In this document: positions 9,099 through 18,287 of the stretch, one piece after another
Numbering within the stretch: the stretch's first letter is position 1
How the letters are laid out: every line of letters begins with the position of its first letter
Assembly (NCBI RefSeq): GCF_020181035.1
Contig: NZ_JAIQYY010000026.1
Coordinates: 57,476 to 120,506 of the forward strand
Direction of reading: 5' to 3'
Source: Streptomyces sp. CoH27
GTDB lineage: Bacteria > Actinomycetota > Actinomycetes > Streptomycetales > Streptomycetaceae
Length of the DNA stretch: 63,031 nucleotides
The notes under the pieces: generated by a model
What the model saw: only the letters and a program-made list of their open reading frames with translations
Told to the model about the DNA's origin: nothing
Databases searched by the model: none
Made by a program: the position numbers and the translations under genes

Positions 9099-9974
9099 AT
9101 GACGACAAATGCGCCGCTGCCCGAGGTACTGCGATACACCGCCTTCTCCGACAGCCCCGATGGTGGAAACCCCGCCGGTGTGGTTCTGGACGCCACTGCC
9201 CTGGACGACAGCGACATGCTGGCCATCGCCGCTGACCTGGGGTACTCGGAGTCGGCGTTTTTGACCCCGCCGCCGCAGGGCCTCGGCGGCCAGGAGGGCC
9301 GGGCGTACACCATCCGTTACTTCAGTCCCAAGGCCGAGGTGCCGTTCTGCGGCCACGCCACCGTTGCCACCGCCATCGCGCTCGCCGAGCGGACAGGCCC
9401 CGGCGAGCTGCTGTTCGCCACACGTGCCGGCACCGTGCCGGTGGAGGTGACCGAGGAGAACGGAACCGTCACGGCCACACTCACCAGTGTCGAGCCGCAC
9501 ATCGAAGAGATCGCCCAGGCCGACCTGGCGGAGGCACTCGCCGCGCTCGGCTGGCCGGCCACCGACCTCGACCCGGCCTTCCCGCCTCGCATCGCGTTCG
9601 CCGGCGCCCGCCACCTCGTGCTGGCAGCCGCGACACGCGCACGTCTTGCGGATCTCGCGTACGACTTCGAGCGTCTCGAAGCTCTGATGCACCGCCTGGA
9701 CCTGACCACGGTTCAGTTGGTGTGGCGTGCGTCGGCCACCGTCTTCCATGTCCGTGACCCGTTCCCTGTCGGCGGCGTCGTCGAGGACCCCGCAACCGGT
9801 GCCGCGGCCGCCGCGTTCGGCGCGTACGCCCGTGAACTGCGCCTGGTTCCCGAGGACGCCGTCCTCACCCTGCATCAGGGCGAGGACCTCGGCCGTCCTG
9901 GCGAACTCACGGTGACACTGCGCACGGGTGACTCGCGCATCCGTGTCAGCGGCACGGGAACCGGTATCAGCTGA
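9099..9974 (+). CDS. PhzF-family isomerase-like protein
   Basis: 291 residues of the PhzF phenazine-biosynthesis/diaminopimelate-epimerase-fold family. Seen: DSPDGGNPAGVV near the N-terminus, LGYSESAF (the Glu aligns with the catalytic acid of PhzF), YFSPKAEVPFCGHAT and the C-terminal VEDPATGAAAAAFG. Family members isomerise or epimerise small acids; no phenazine genes are nearby, so the substrate is unknown. It converges on the DUF1963 gene, and a hairpin spans both stop codons. Confidence 0.92.
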   Translation: MTTNAPLPEVLRYTAFSDSPDGGNPAGVVLDATALDDSDMLAIAADLGYSESAFLTPPPQGLGGQEGRAYTIRYFSPKAEVPFCGHATVATAIALAERTGPGELLFATRAGTVPVEVTEENGTVTATLTSVEPHIEEIAQADLAEALAALGWPATDLDPAFPPRIAFAGARHLVLAAATRARLADLAYDFERLEALMHRLDLTTVQLVWRASATVFHVRDPFPVGGVVEDPATGAAAAAFGAYARELRLVPEDAVLTLHQGEDLGRPGELTVTLRTGDSRIRVSGTGTGIS

Positions 9975-9999
9975 GGCGCCGACGGGCCCTCGGCGTCAG
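9971..9999. terminator. Bidirectional terminator hairpin
   Basis: CTGA plus CGCCGA pairs with TCGGCG plus TCAG across a seven-base loop, with a two-base GG bulge. It overlaps the stop codons of two convergent genes (9974 and 9996), where a two-way terminator is expected. T-runs are absent, as is usual in high-GC actinomycetes. Confidence 0.55.
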
Positions 10000-10793
10000 C
10001 AGCAGTGCCCGTTCGCCTCCGCCTTGCTGAAGTCGCCGGCCGCGAAGGCCTTCGCCGGGATCGAGAAATACAGGGTTCCGGCATCGCCCCAGCCCCATCC
10101 CAGCTCCGCGTCCTGCGCGAGCTGGAGCAGGTGGACGGCAGGGCCGTCGGAATCGCGACGGGTCACCCGGGACCCGTAAGAGGTGTCGGGCCAGCCGAAG
10201 GCGCGATGCCGGCCGGCGGTGTTCCCGTCGATGTCGCCCATCGCGGTCAGGATGAGCGATGCCGCACCCCAGTGCTCGTCCGGGTCGAAGTCGACGTCGG
10301 CGTCCTCGATGTCCCAGCAGTCCGGAAGCATGGTCACCTCGGTCGCGCGCAGCGGCCGTACGGGATAGCTCCGTGCCGGTTCGGGGGCGGCTCTCTCGAC
10401 TGCCCGGGTGGCGGCCGCGGGAATCACGCGGCAGGCCTCGGGCCCGGACGAGTCCAGCAGGCGGTACCGCTCGTACGGCACGTCCGGATCCAGGTGGAAG
10501 AAGTTGAGCAGGCCCGGCCGCGTCGGAAGCTCGGCCGCGAGCCAGGGGGCGAGGGCGTCGGTGTCGAGGACGGCGTGCGCGGACAGCGGGACGCCGTCGA
10601 TTTCGGGCCAGGCGGTGCCTGGTTCGAGCAAGGCGGGCCCGCCGAGCCGGCATCGGCCGGTCGGCTCGGTGCCCGCTGTCGCGGGCTCCAGCCGGAAGCC
10701 GCGTCGGGCCATGGCCGCGAACTGCCGGCCGGCCTTCTCACCGAGCCGATCGGCGCATGTCCGGCGCATGCCGACGGGGTCGTCGAATTCCAT
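9996..10793 (-). CDS. DUF1963 (YwqG-like) protein
   Basis: 265 residues with DUF1963 features: a proline/glycine-rich N-terminal half with LGGPALLEPGTAWP, GLLNFFHLD in the centre, and near the C-terminus AVHLLQLAQDAELGWGWGDAGTLYF. The biochemical role of the family is unsettled. The ATG follows GAAAGGA by about seven bases. It stands alone on the minus strand between PhzF and decayed genes. Confidence 0.88.
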   Translation of the reverse strand: MEFDDPVGMRRTCADRLGEKAGRQFAAMARRGFRLEPATAGTEPTGRCRLGGPALLEPGTAWPEIDGVPLSAHAVLDTDALAPWLAAELPTRPGLLNFFHLDPDVPYERYRLLDSSGPEACRVIPAAATRAVERAAPEPARSYPVRPLRATEVTMLPDCWDIEDADVDFDPDEHWGAASLILTAMGDIDGNTAGRHRAFGWPDTSYGSRVTRRDSDGPAVHLLQLAQDAELGWGWGDAGTLYFSIPAKAFAAGDFSKAEANGHCC

Positions 10794-10874
10794 ACCCGGA
10801 TCCTTTCAACCCGGGCTCACCGGCCACATGGTGGGGGAGACCGTTGCGGACGGAGGCGCTCCCGACCCGCCGGC

Positions 10875-11166
10875 TTCGACACCGACGACGTGCTCGCCCT
10901 GCGCGACATCGCCGCTCGCACCGCCATGGCCATCGACAACGCCCTGCTCTACCGTCCGACTGACCCTCGGTGACGTCATGGGACACGGACTGAGTGCGGC
11001 TGCGGCCATGGGCCGCCACTTGCCGGTCCGCCCGGACGGATCAGTGGCCGACCCCGGCCCGCCCGTGGGCATGAGCCTTGACCAGGGAATCACCATGCTC
11101 CGCCGGGCAGTTCACCACACCGAGACACCTCTGGACGAGGTATGCGACGCCCTCATGGCCGTACGC
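10875..11166 (+). pseudogene. Remnant of a GAF-SpoIIE phosphatase gene
   Basis: Three collinear pieces of one family are pushed together. The end of a GAF domain (DIAARTAMAIDNALLYR) runs into a stop. In the next frame come the PP2C core piece LGDVMGHGLSAAAAMG, then VRPDGSV and TPLDEVCDALMA, which match the later part of the domain. The GGDWYD segment and other blocks between them are gone. The order matches living paralogues (for example 3.5 kb), so this is decay by internal deletion. Confidence 0.7.
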
Positions 11167-11245
11167 CCCCTGGTGAGTTGGACGAGGAATCGGTCGCGGT
11201 CGGCGTGTGGTCATGCGCAGCCGGGCGGGGTGACGCCTGGGGACC

Positions 11246-11430
11246 TGGCCGGTGGTGGCGAACGAACTGGCCGCCGATGCATCTCTGCGGGCCCGCGCCG
11301 AAGGGGAGGTAGGTCTCTGGTGGTCCGGGGCGGTGTTCTCCCAGCGGTCGGGATCGAAGCGGTCGGGGGGGCGGGTGGAGGCGGAGTGTCTCCGTGATGA
11401 TGTGGCCGGCCGTCCGGACCAGGTGGTTGT
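11246..11430 (-). pseudogene. Cytochrome P450 remnant (C-terminal part)
   Basis: Reading leftward, one frame gives IITETLRLHPP (K-helix region with ETLR). A second frame gives PDRFDPDRW (the meander/PERF-like region). The first frame resumes with YLPFGAGPQRCIGGQF, the heme-binding loop with its cysteine. The frame switches and the lost stretch between LHPP and PDRF show a deleted, non-functional gene. No N-terminal half is present. Confidence 0.75.
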
Positions 11431-11488
11431 GCCTGAGGTGAGACAGGACGGGCGCGGTGTGAGACTGGGCGCGGAAGGGGTGATACCT

Positions 11489-12716
11489 GTGTCGGACCCA
11501 CCGCACGTGTCCTCCGGTCCCGACACCGCAGTCGAGCATCGGCTGGAAGAACTGATCACCGAGGCGCAGACGGCCCTGCCGGTCGAACTGCCCGCCCTGG
11601 CGAACCGGTGCGCCTCGGCGCTCGGACTGGGCACCGCGCTGATCTACCTTGTCGACCTGCAGCAAAGGCTACTCATCCCGCTGGACGAGGCCTTGCAGCC
11701 GCTGCAGGTGGACCACTCGTCGGCAGGCTGGGCGTACCGCACCGTCTCCCCGCGGGTCGTCGATGCCGACGACGGCGTGACCGTCTGGATACCTCTGATC
11801 GACGGTGCGGAGCGGCTGGGCGTGCTGGCCGTGCGGGTCGCCTCGCTCGACGAGGTACGGATGCGTCGTGGCCGGATGCTGGCCCATCTGTTCGCCATGC
11901 TGATCACCTCCAAACGCGCCTACAGCGATTGGCTCGCCGGCCGCACCCGTACCGTGACCATGGGGTTGCCCGCCGAGATGCTGCGGGCTTTTCTGCCACC
12001 CCACACCATCAGCAGCAGAAGGTGCGTCTCGACCGCGGTCCTGGAGCCGGCGTACGACATCGCCGGCGACGCGTTCGACCACTCGGTGGTCAAGAACGTG
12101 CTGCACACCATGATCATCGACTCCATGGGGCACGATCTGGCCTCCGGTCTGAGCACGTCGGTCGCCATGGCGGCGGCACGGAACGCCCGCCGCGCCGGTG
12201 GCGGCCTGGCCGATGTCGTCGGCGCCGTCGACCAGGCGCTCGCCCAGTGGCTGCCCGACCACTTCTGTACCGGCGTGCTGTGCCGGCTCGATGCCGAGAC
12301 GGGGATCCTCCGCTGGGTCAATTGCGGTCCCCCCCCGCCGCTGCTGATCCGTGGCGAGCGGGTGATTGCCGGGGCACTGGACAGCCCCCCCGCAGCCGCC
12401 GATCGGCCTGGCCGGCCCACTCGCCCCGGCGCCCCGGCAGGTCCACGAGGCGACGCTGGCACCGGGTGACTGCGTCCTGCTCTACACCGACGGTGTCGTG
12501 GAGGCGCGCGACGCGGACGGTGCGGAGTTCGGCCTCGACCGGTTCACCGACTTCATCATCCGCTCCAACGCAGCCGGCCAGCGCCCCGCCGAGGTGCTGC
12601 GGCTGCTCATCCACGCCATCCTGGATTACCAGCGCAACCAACTGCGGGACGACGTGACCATCCTGCTCTTCGAATGGCGCCCGCAGCACCGGATGAGCCG
12701 TCATCGTCTCCCATAG
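11489..12716 (+). pseudogene. GAF-like/PP2C phosphatase with a single-base frameshift
   Basis: A near-complete phosphatase gene. The GTG at 11489 follows GGAAGGGG by about eight bases. An N-terminal sensor (VELPALANRCASALGLGTALIYL) leads to a PP2C domain with DIAGDAFDH, DSMGHDLASG and NCGPPPPLLIRGE. The frame then shifts within a run of seven C (about 12385-12391); the next frame carries QPPIGLAGPLAPAP, CVLLYTDGVVEARD and LRDDVTILLFEW to a stop at 12716. One C fewer restores the whole protein (about 408 residues). It may be a true recent pseudogene, a sequencing error in the homopolymer, or slippage. The 3' end overlaps the convergent kinase gene by 16 bp. Confidence 0.8.
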
Positions 12717-13291
12717 CCTCGAAGCAACCGTGCTGCGGTCTGGGCGGGGGTCTCGTCCAGGGTGTAGACCGTCCGTGTCGCGACGAGTCGGGTGCCGTTG
12801 TCGTCGAGCCAGTGGGCGAGGAAGTCATGTCCGTCGATGATCCAGGATCGGCCCTTGCTCGCCATGCAGCGTTGCCGTTGGACGCTGAGTGAGGTCCCAC
12901 GGTTGGGGGAGGGCAGGAGCCGGATGACGTCCGGGCAGCAACTCAGTGCCGTGCGGACCGTGGCCAGCTGCTGGTGGCCGGTGTAGCTGGTATGGCCCGC
13001 GCCCAGGGCGATGATGGCTTCGCGGTGGTCGGCGACAGCACATGCCACGGCGTGTGCTCGGGCTGGTTCCCACTCGGCTTCGGCCGCGAGACGCCCGACG
13101 GCGGCGATCCGCTCGCGGAGTCTGGCGATGCTCCATCCCACCTGCGCGTAGTACTCGTCCGCGAGGGCGTCCAGATCGATGAACGGTCTTTGCGTCCTCG
13201 CCGCGATCTCCCGGCCGAGAGTGGTTTTTCCGGTGCCGGCCGGGCCGATCAGAACCATCCACGGTGCCTCGGTGGGCGTTTGTCGGCTCAC
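12701..13291 (-). CDS. Shikimate-kinase-like P-loop small-molecule kinase
   Basis: About 196 residues from the GTG at 13291, which has GAGGGAA about seven bases upstream; the frame is open further but that start is best. Seen: Walker A GPAGTGKTT, then FIDLDALADEYY as in shikimate/gluconate kinases, EAIIALGAGHTSY, CCPDVIRLLPS and a C-terminal YTLDETPAQTAARLL. The fold should phosphorylate a small hydroxylated metabolite. It lacks the full shikimate-binding motifs, so it is probably not AroK. It stands alone, converging on the frameshifted phosphatase. Confidence 0.75.
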   Translation of the reverse strand: MSRQTPTEAPWMVLIGPAGTGKTTLGREIAARTQRPFIDLDALADEYYAQVGWSIARLRERIAAVGRLAAEAEWEPARAHAVACAVADHREAIIALGAGHTSYTGHQQLATVRTALSCCPDVIRLLPSPNRGTSLSVQRQRCMASKGRSWIIDGHDFLAHWLDDNGTRLVATRTVYTLDETPAQTAARLLRGYGRR

Positions 13292-13714
13292 GCGGCATTC
13301 CCTCGTTTCGTCGGAGCGGTCGACGCGGACCCCGGCGAGGACCAGGATGCAGGCTTTGGCGTCCTCCATGCGGAGATCGAGGCGGATACCGTCAGCTCAC
13401 ACGTGCGCCTCCACTCACGGGTCTGCTCGTCGACGCGCTTGTCCTTCCGCCTTCCGCCTTGTGCAGGGCAGTTCGGGACGAGATGGCCGACACGTCTGCG
13501 CTGCGCGGGCCGCAGGCGCAGTTCATGGACGACGTGTATGTCGCTGTTCAGGTCGGGCGTGTGGACTGGTCGTTGCCGCGCAGTTGTTCTGGCGCGTCGT
13601 AACGCGGGTGGTGCCGGGTGGGCCCCGGCTACGATCTCCGCACACGAACGATCAAGGAACTGGGGCATGATCGGGATGGGCGGCGGACGCGGCAGGGGAA
13701 CGGCTGGGGGCTGA
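13292..13714. other. Gap without a recognisable gene
   Basis: About 420 bases between the P-loop kinase and a broken Ser/Thr kinase. A short rightward open stretch (about 13460-13600, DEMADTSALRGPQAQFMDDV) has protein-like composition, but no start or family was recognised. The right end probably holds the promoter of the lost kinase gene. Confidence 0.4.
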
Positions 13715-14700
13715 AGACCCCCGGGAGATCGCTGGATACAAGCTGCCGGCGCGCATCGGCGAGGGCGGGATGGGCACCGTCCATCTCTCCCGCACCCGCG
13801 GCGGACAGCCCGCCGCGCTGAAGGTGATCCGGCGCGCATACGGCAGCGACCCCGGCTTCCGGCGCCGCTTCGAGCAGGAAGTCAAGGCCGCCCGCCGGGT
13901 GCAGCGTTACCAGGTCGTCCCGGTCGTCGACCACGAACATCAGCGGTGAACTGCCCTGGCCGGCATCGGTGTTCATCCCCGGACGGCCCCTCCACGAGGC
14001 TCTCGCGGCACACGGCCCGCCGCCGCAGCCCGCCGTCCTTCAGCTCGCCGGCTGCACCGCGAGGGCGCTGACCGCGATCCACTCGGCCGGCATCGTGCAC
14101 CGCGACCTCAAGCCCAGCAACATCCTGCTGAGCCCCCAGGGGCCGTACGTCATCGACTTCGGCATCGCCCGCGCAGCCGACGCCACCCAACTCACCACAT
14201 TCGGCGGCGTCATCGGCACCCCGCAGTTCATGTCTCCGGAGCACGCCCTCGGCGAGCCGGTCGGGCCGGCTATGGACGTGTTCTCGCTCGGCCTGTTCGC
14301 CGCCGTCTCTGCGAGCGGCCGCCACCCCTACGGCGAAGGCGGCGCCCTCACGCTCGCCGCGTAGATCGCCAACACCGCCATGCGTCCGCCCCGCCTGGAC
14401 GGCTACGACGACCTGCTCCGCCCGCTCCTCGAACGCTGCCTGGCCGCCGACCCGGACCAGCGCATCGGCACCGAGGAACTGGCCGCGCTCTGCGAACAGA
14501 CCGCAGGCCGCCGTCTGAACGACTTCACCGGCCGGCGCTGCCCGACCCGCTCGCCGCGGACCTCGTCGCCCCCGAGCAGGCTGTCCTCTCCCTGCCCCCG
14601 GAGCCGACCGTCGTCGACGCTGACCCGCTCGGGCGGCACGCACGACACGGCGGGCGACGACAAGCACACGGTGCAGCCCGCCCCCGGCCGCTTCAGCGTG
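13715..14700 (+). pseudogene. Eukaryotic-type Ser/Thr protein kinase, broken
   Basis: Segment 1 (from about 13715) has the glycine loop ARIGEGGMGTVHLS and invariant lysine ALKVI, and ends at a stop near 13948 after VVPVVDHEH. One frame over, the catalytic loop HRDLKPSNIL, DFGIA and GTPQFMSPEHALG follow, ending at a TAG at 14362-14364 where related kinases have CAG (TLAA*IANTAMRPP). The same frame continues through LLERCLAADPDQR. A further shift near 14535 gives an acidic Pro-rich linker. At least two frameshifts and one nonsense change make it inactive. Confidence 0.85.
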
Positions 14701-14836
14701 TTTTCGCACGGCGCGCGTAGTCGGGCCGTGCGGCGTAGCGTGTAGGGCGCAGCGGACCGGCCCGCCCCGTGGTGGCCCCATCCGTGGCCGGTTGATCGCG
14801 CCGCCCGTCCCATCCCGCGAGACAGGAGCGCCATCC

Positions 14837-16060
14837 ATGACAGCACGCCTTCGCCGACCTGGCAGGGGCCGTTCGGCGGCCCTGCGTGCCGGTGTCCCGC
14901 TCGTCACCATGATGCTGGCCGCGGTCGGCTGCAGTGAACCGGCCGCCCAGGCGCACACCGGGCACCCGGCCCGCGCCGCAGCCGACCCCGTCCCGGCCAC
15001 CTCCGCGCCCACGTGTGCCGACCGGGTCTACTCCGCTATGACCCAGGCCCAGCGCATTGGACAGCTCTTCATGGGCGGGATTTCGGCGGCCCGCCCCAGC
15101 ACCACCGACCTGCGTACACTCCGCGACAATCACGTGGGCTCCGTCATGCTGACCGGGCGCGGCACCGCAGGCACCGAGGCGACACGCAAGCTGGTCGACG
15201 GCTTCCGCGGCCAGGCGGACACGGTCTCCGGCCGGCGAGTGGGCCTGATGGTCGCCACGGACCAGGAGGGCGGCCAGGTACAGGTGCTGAGCGGCCCCGG
15301 TTTCTCGCCCATACCAGCCGCGCTGACCCAGGGCACCTGGCCGGCGTCGACGCTGCGCACCCGGGCCGCGGTCTGGGCGGCTCAGTTGAAGGCCGCCGGA
15401 GTGGACCTCAACCTGGCCCCGGTCGCGGACGTGGTCCCGGCTGACCTGGGGACACGCAATGGTCCCATCGGGCACCATTACCGCGAGTACGGTCACACCC
15501 CCGACGCCGTCGCCGTGCACAGCGAAGCGTTCGCCGCGGGGTTCGCACAAGCCCACGTGAAGACCACGCTCAAGCACTTCCCCGGGCTGGGCCGGGTGAT
15601 CGGCAACACCGACACCACCGCGAACGTCGTGGACTCCGTGACGACCGCGTCCGATGCGTACCTGACGCCCTTCCGGTCCGGGATCAAGGCCGGCTCGCCG
15701 TTCGTGATGGTCTCCCTGGCCACCTACACCAAGATCGACGCACACCACCTGGCGGCCTTCTCGCCGACGGTCATCCGCACGCTGCTGCGCACCCAGCTCG
15801 GCTTCAAGGGCGTGGTCATCTCCGACGACCTCGGACAGGCCGTCGCCGTACGGTCCTTCACACCGGCCCAGCGAGCGGTCGACTTCCTCGCGGCGGGCGG
15901 CAACCTGATCCTCACTGTGAAACCGTCCACCGTACCGGCGATGGCGCAGGCGGTCAGTGCCCGGATGCAGAAGGACGCCGCGTTCCGCGCCGACGTCGCC
16001 GACAGCGTGCACCGGATCCTCGCCGCGAAGGCCGACGCGGGACTGCTCAGCTGCGGCTGA
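14837..16060 (+). CDS. Secreted GH3 (NagZ-like) beta-N-acetylhexosaminidase lipoprotein
   Basis: About 407 residues from the ATG at 14837, with AGGAG about eight bases upstream. A basic N-terminus and hydrophobic segment end in the lipobox LAAVGC, so the enzyme is exported and lipid anchored. GH3 features: GQLFMGG, ATDQEGGQV, DLNLAPVADV, TLKHFPGLG (the KH(F)xG motif) and VVISDDLGQ, which should carry the catalytic Asp. NagZ-like enzymes remove terminal GlcNAc from peptidoglycan or chitin fragments; an extracellular location suits a scavenging or wall-turnover role. Confidence 0.9.
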   Translation: MTARLRRPGRGRSAALRAGVPLVTMMLAAVGCSEPAAQAHTGHPARAAADPVPATSAPTCADRVYSAMTQAQRIGQLFMGGISAARPSTTDLRTLRDNHVGSVMLTGRGTAGTEATRKLVDGFRGQADTVSGRRVGLMVATDQEGGQVQVLSGPGFSPIPAALTQGTWPASTLRTRAAVWAAQLKAAGVDLNLAPVADVVPADLGTRNGPIGHHYREYGHTPDAVAVHSEAFAAGFAQAHVKTTLKHFPGLGRVIGNTDTTANVVDSVTTASDAYLTPFRSGIKAGSPFVMVSLATYTKIDAHHLAAFSPTVIRTLLRTQLGFKGVVISDDLGQAVAVRSFTPAQRAVDFLAAGGNLILTVKPSTVPAMAQAVSARMQKDAAFRADVADSVHRILAAKADAGLLSCG

Positions 16061-16342
16061 ACTGACGCTCCGGGCCGGGCGGGCCTGTCCGACGTGCCCG
16101 GTGCGGTGGATGGCTCGGCCTCCTGCCAAGGATGTCCCTGAGGAGAGCGATGCCCGGCAGCGGTCACACCTACCTCTGCGAGTTCGACGCGATGAGTGCC
16201 GGCCGCATGTCTCCCGGTTCTACCTGCGCACCGGGCGCCCCTCGACCCGCCGGCGGCACGTCGCCTTCCCGTCGACCCGGTGCGGATCGACGGCGGATGT
16301 GGGTACGCACGCGTGGCACCGCGGAGTGCTTGCGATCGACGC

Positions 16343-16585
16343 CATGCCTCGCACTACGGCCAGGCCTTTCACCGCCACGTCTCGGCGCTCCTGCGGGAGG
16401 CGGGCGTCGAGGGTGATCACGACATGCTTGCCCACGCCATGCTCGCCTTCGTGAACCTGGAGACCGTGAACCACCTGCGCGGCCACTCCCAGGTCACCAC
16501 CGCGCGCCTTCGGAGCACCTGGGCGGACCTGGTACGGCGGGTGACCGGAGCCGATGTGCACGACGGCCGGACAGCCGAACCATGA
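16343..16585 (+). pseudogene. C-terminal remnant of a TetR-family regulator
   Basis: About 80 codons resemble the ligand-binding C-terminal end of TetR regulators: VSALLREAGVEGDHDMLAHA, then LETVNHLRGHSQVTTARLRS and WADLVRRVTGA to a stop. No helix-turn-helix precedes it, and the DNA from 16061 to 16342 has no matching N-terminus, so it is a truncated leftover. Confidence 0.6.
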
Positions 16586-16624
16586 TGGCCCGGCCGCGAC
16601 AGGCCGCGCCCCGGGACACCGCCG

Positions 16625-17194
16625 TCACCGCGGGAAGACGCGCACGGCGCTGCTCCCGCCCATGGCCTGCGCCTCTTCGGCATCATGGGCACAGCGGTGC
16701 ACGACGACGTTGCCCAGATCCCTGGACAGCTGGGTGACGAGGGCGGTCACGCCCTGCTCCCAGTCGGCCGGGGCGGCGGCCGGGGGAACGACGATCAGCT
16801 CCAGCACGTCCGCAGGATGTGTCGCCGTCCCCTCGATGACGGCGCCACTCAGCGCGAGATGGTCCGGCGCTGGGCGGAGGTGGGCTCGCGCATGCTCGCG
16901 AACCGTGTCGATGACGCGCTCACGCAGGTCGGCCAGTTGACGCAGAGCGGCCCAGGCGACGTGGCCCGCGACGACACGTACGACCTCCCCCCTGCGCCTG
17001 GGTGCGACGAGGCCGAGCAGTCCGAGGCGGAAGAGCGCCGCTTCCAGCTGGGCCGGCGCCACCGCGGCTCGCTCGGACAAGTCGGCGAGAGTTAGCGGTT
17101 TGTCGGCCTCGGTGGTGTGGTGATCGACGAGGGCGGTCACCAGCCGGCCCGAGGTTCCGGGGAACAGGGCCGACAGCGGGGTCCGGAAGTTCAT
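16625..17194 (-). CDS. Winged-helix protein with degenerate nucleotidyltransferase-like domain
   Basis: About 189 residues. Residues 1-75 look like a winged helix of the ArsR type (TPLSALFPGTSGRLVTALVD, then TLADLSERAAVAPAQLEAAL). After a helix comes a MNT/Pol-beta-like region where the usual GS..G.A...SDID motif reads LSGAVIEGTATHPADVLELI: glycine spacing is kept but the catalytic Asp pair is lost. Full family members pair a winged helix with a nucleotidyltransferase fold. It follows a helical unknown protein by 13 bp, so they form a unit. The start is the ATG at 17194; one 15 codons upstream is possible but overlaps that gene. Confidence 0.65.
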   Translation of the reverse strand: MNFRTPLSALFPGTSGRLVTALVDHHTTEADKPLTLADLSERAAVAPAQLEAALFRLGLLGLVAPRRRGEVVRVVAGHVAWAALRQLADLRERVIDTVREHARAHLRPAPDHLALSGAVIEGTATHPADVLELIVVPPAAAPADWEQGVTALVTQLSRDLGNVVVHRCAHDAEEAQAMGGSSAVRVFPR

Positions 17195-17207
17195 GGCGAT
17201 GTCCGGT

Positions 17208-17708
17208 CTATGGATGCCGCGGTTCGAGGGGCCGGGCATCGGACGGCCGGCCGTCCGTCAGCGCGGTCACGGTTGCGTGGAACTCCTTGAGAACATCGTG
17301 GAATCCGGCCCTGCCCCACAGCGACAGCCCCAGAACAGCGACACCCACGGCCGTCATGTGTACAGCCCCCGGCAGGTCCCGGCCCGACAGCGTGCGCATC
17401 GCGGCCTCGTCGCCGCGGGCCCAGGCCCGCGTCGCCTCGGCAACGGCGAACTCGTAGTGGGGCGGGGCCGCCGCGGCGACCTCGTCGGCATGCCGGACCA
17501 GCTGGGCCACCCCCCACTGCCTGCCGGTCACCTCCATGATGCCGACGGTGGAGCGCAACAGACCGCTCAGGACGGCGTACACCTCCATCCAGCTGCCCGC
17601 GTCCAGACCGGCCAGCGCCTCTTCGACCGCGATACCGTCGTGGTCCATGTAGCCCCGGACCACGTCGAGTGCGCGGTCGGGAGGGGTCTTGTGCGCTGCG
17701 TCGCTCAT
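17208..17708 (-). CDS. Helical protein of unknown function, partner of the winged-helix gene
   Basis: About 166 residues, not recognised. The composition (Ala, Glu, Arg, Leu; repeated amphipathic stretches such as VEEALAGLDAGSWMEVYAVL and HADEVAAAAPPHYEFAVAEA) predicts an all-alpha soluble protein with a small hydrophobic patch (AVGVAVLGLSL) near residue 125. It has no signal peptide. It is first gene of a leftward pair with the winged-helix protein 13 bp downstream, suggesting a sensor or regulator partnership. The start may be ATG 17708 or GTG 17717; neither has a strong ribosome site. Confidence 0.6.
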   Translation of the reverse strand: MSDAAHKTPPDRALDVVRGYMDHDGIAVEEALAGLDAGSWMEVYAVLSGLLRSTVGIMEVTGRQWGVAQLVRHADEVAAAAPPHYEFAVAEATRAWARGDEAAMRTLSGRDLPGAVHMTAVGVAVLGLSLWGRAGFHDVLKEFHATVTALTDGRPSDARPLEPRHP

Positions 17709-17756
17709 GCGGCTCACACTAGGGTCGCCCCGACGTGTGCGAATCGGTCTCTGGGC

Positions 17757-17975
17757 TCAGCCGGCCTCGGAAGATGGAACTAGGACGACGGCACGGAAGA
17801 GGGTGATCACCGCAGTGACGGTGCGGGACGTGGGCAGGACCACCGACCACACGATCCGCCGGTCACCAGCCCCGTCCGTGCGCGCGGCGCCGATGAGTTC
17901 CGCCTGGTGGGACCAGGATGATCCACAGGGGGACGAGGACGGCGGCGACGACCAGGGTGCGCGCGGCGCCTTTGC
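17757..17975 (-). pseudogene. Remnant of a MalG-type sugar ABC permease
   Basis: The piece GAARTDGAGDRRIVWSVVLP matches the EAA loop of carbohydrate permeases (EAARIDGAG..R.FW.IVLP), followed by AVITLF. The preceding membrane helix (TLVVAAVLVPLWIILV) is in another frame. Everything else of the gene is absent. A second MalG-type relic lies at 26.2 kb. Confidence 0.55.
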
Positions 17976-18030
17976 CCATGGCCCCGGCGGCTGACGGCTG
18001 CTCGTCCGAGACCGGCCGCCTGCCGCTGCG

Positions 18031-18190
18031 GCGCTGCGCTGTGCACAGCTGGCCCGGCTGCACGCCCCGATCGGTCTCGACCTCGGCGCCCGCACGCCCG
18101 AGAAGACGGCCGTCGCCATCACCGCGGAGATCGTCGCCGCCGGCAACCGGCGAACCGGCCTCCCCTTGTCCGGCCTGGCCGCCCGATCCA
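18031..18190 (+). pseudogene. Remnant of an XdhC/CoxI-family gene
   Basis: About 50 codons read LARLHAPIGLDLGARTPEKT and AVAITAEIVAA, the characteristic end of XdhC-type molybdenum-enzyme maturation proteins (HAPIGLDLGARTPEE.A.SI.AEI). No Rossmann-fold part precedes it and the frame runs on into unrelated sequence, so it is a fragment. It is antisense to the region next to the permease relic. Confidence 0.6.
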
Positions 18191-18287
18191 CCGGGACCGA
18201 ATCCTCGTGCGGGGCACGGCTCACTGAGTCGCCGCCCAACGGGCACCCGGCCGACGAGTTCCTGCCCGGCCTGCCGAGGAGTCGAAT

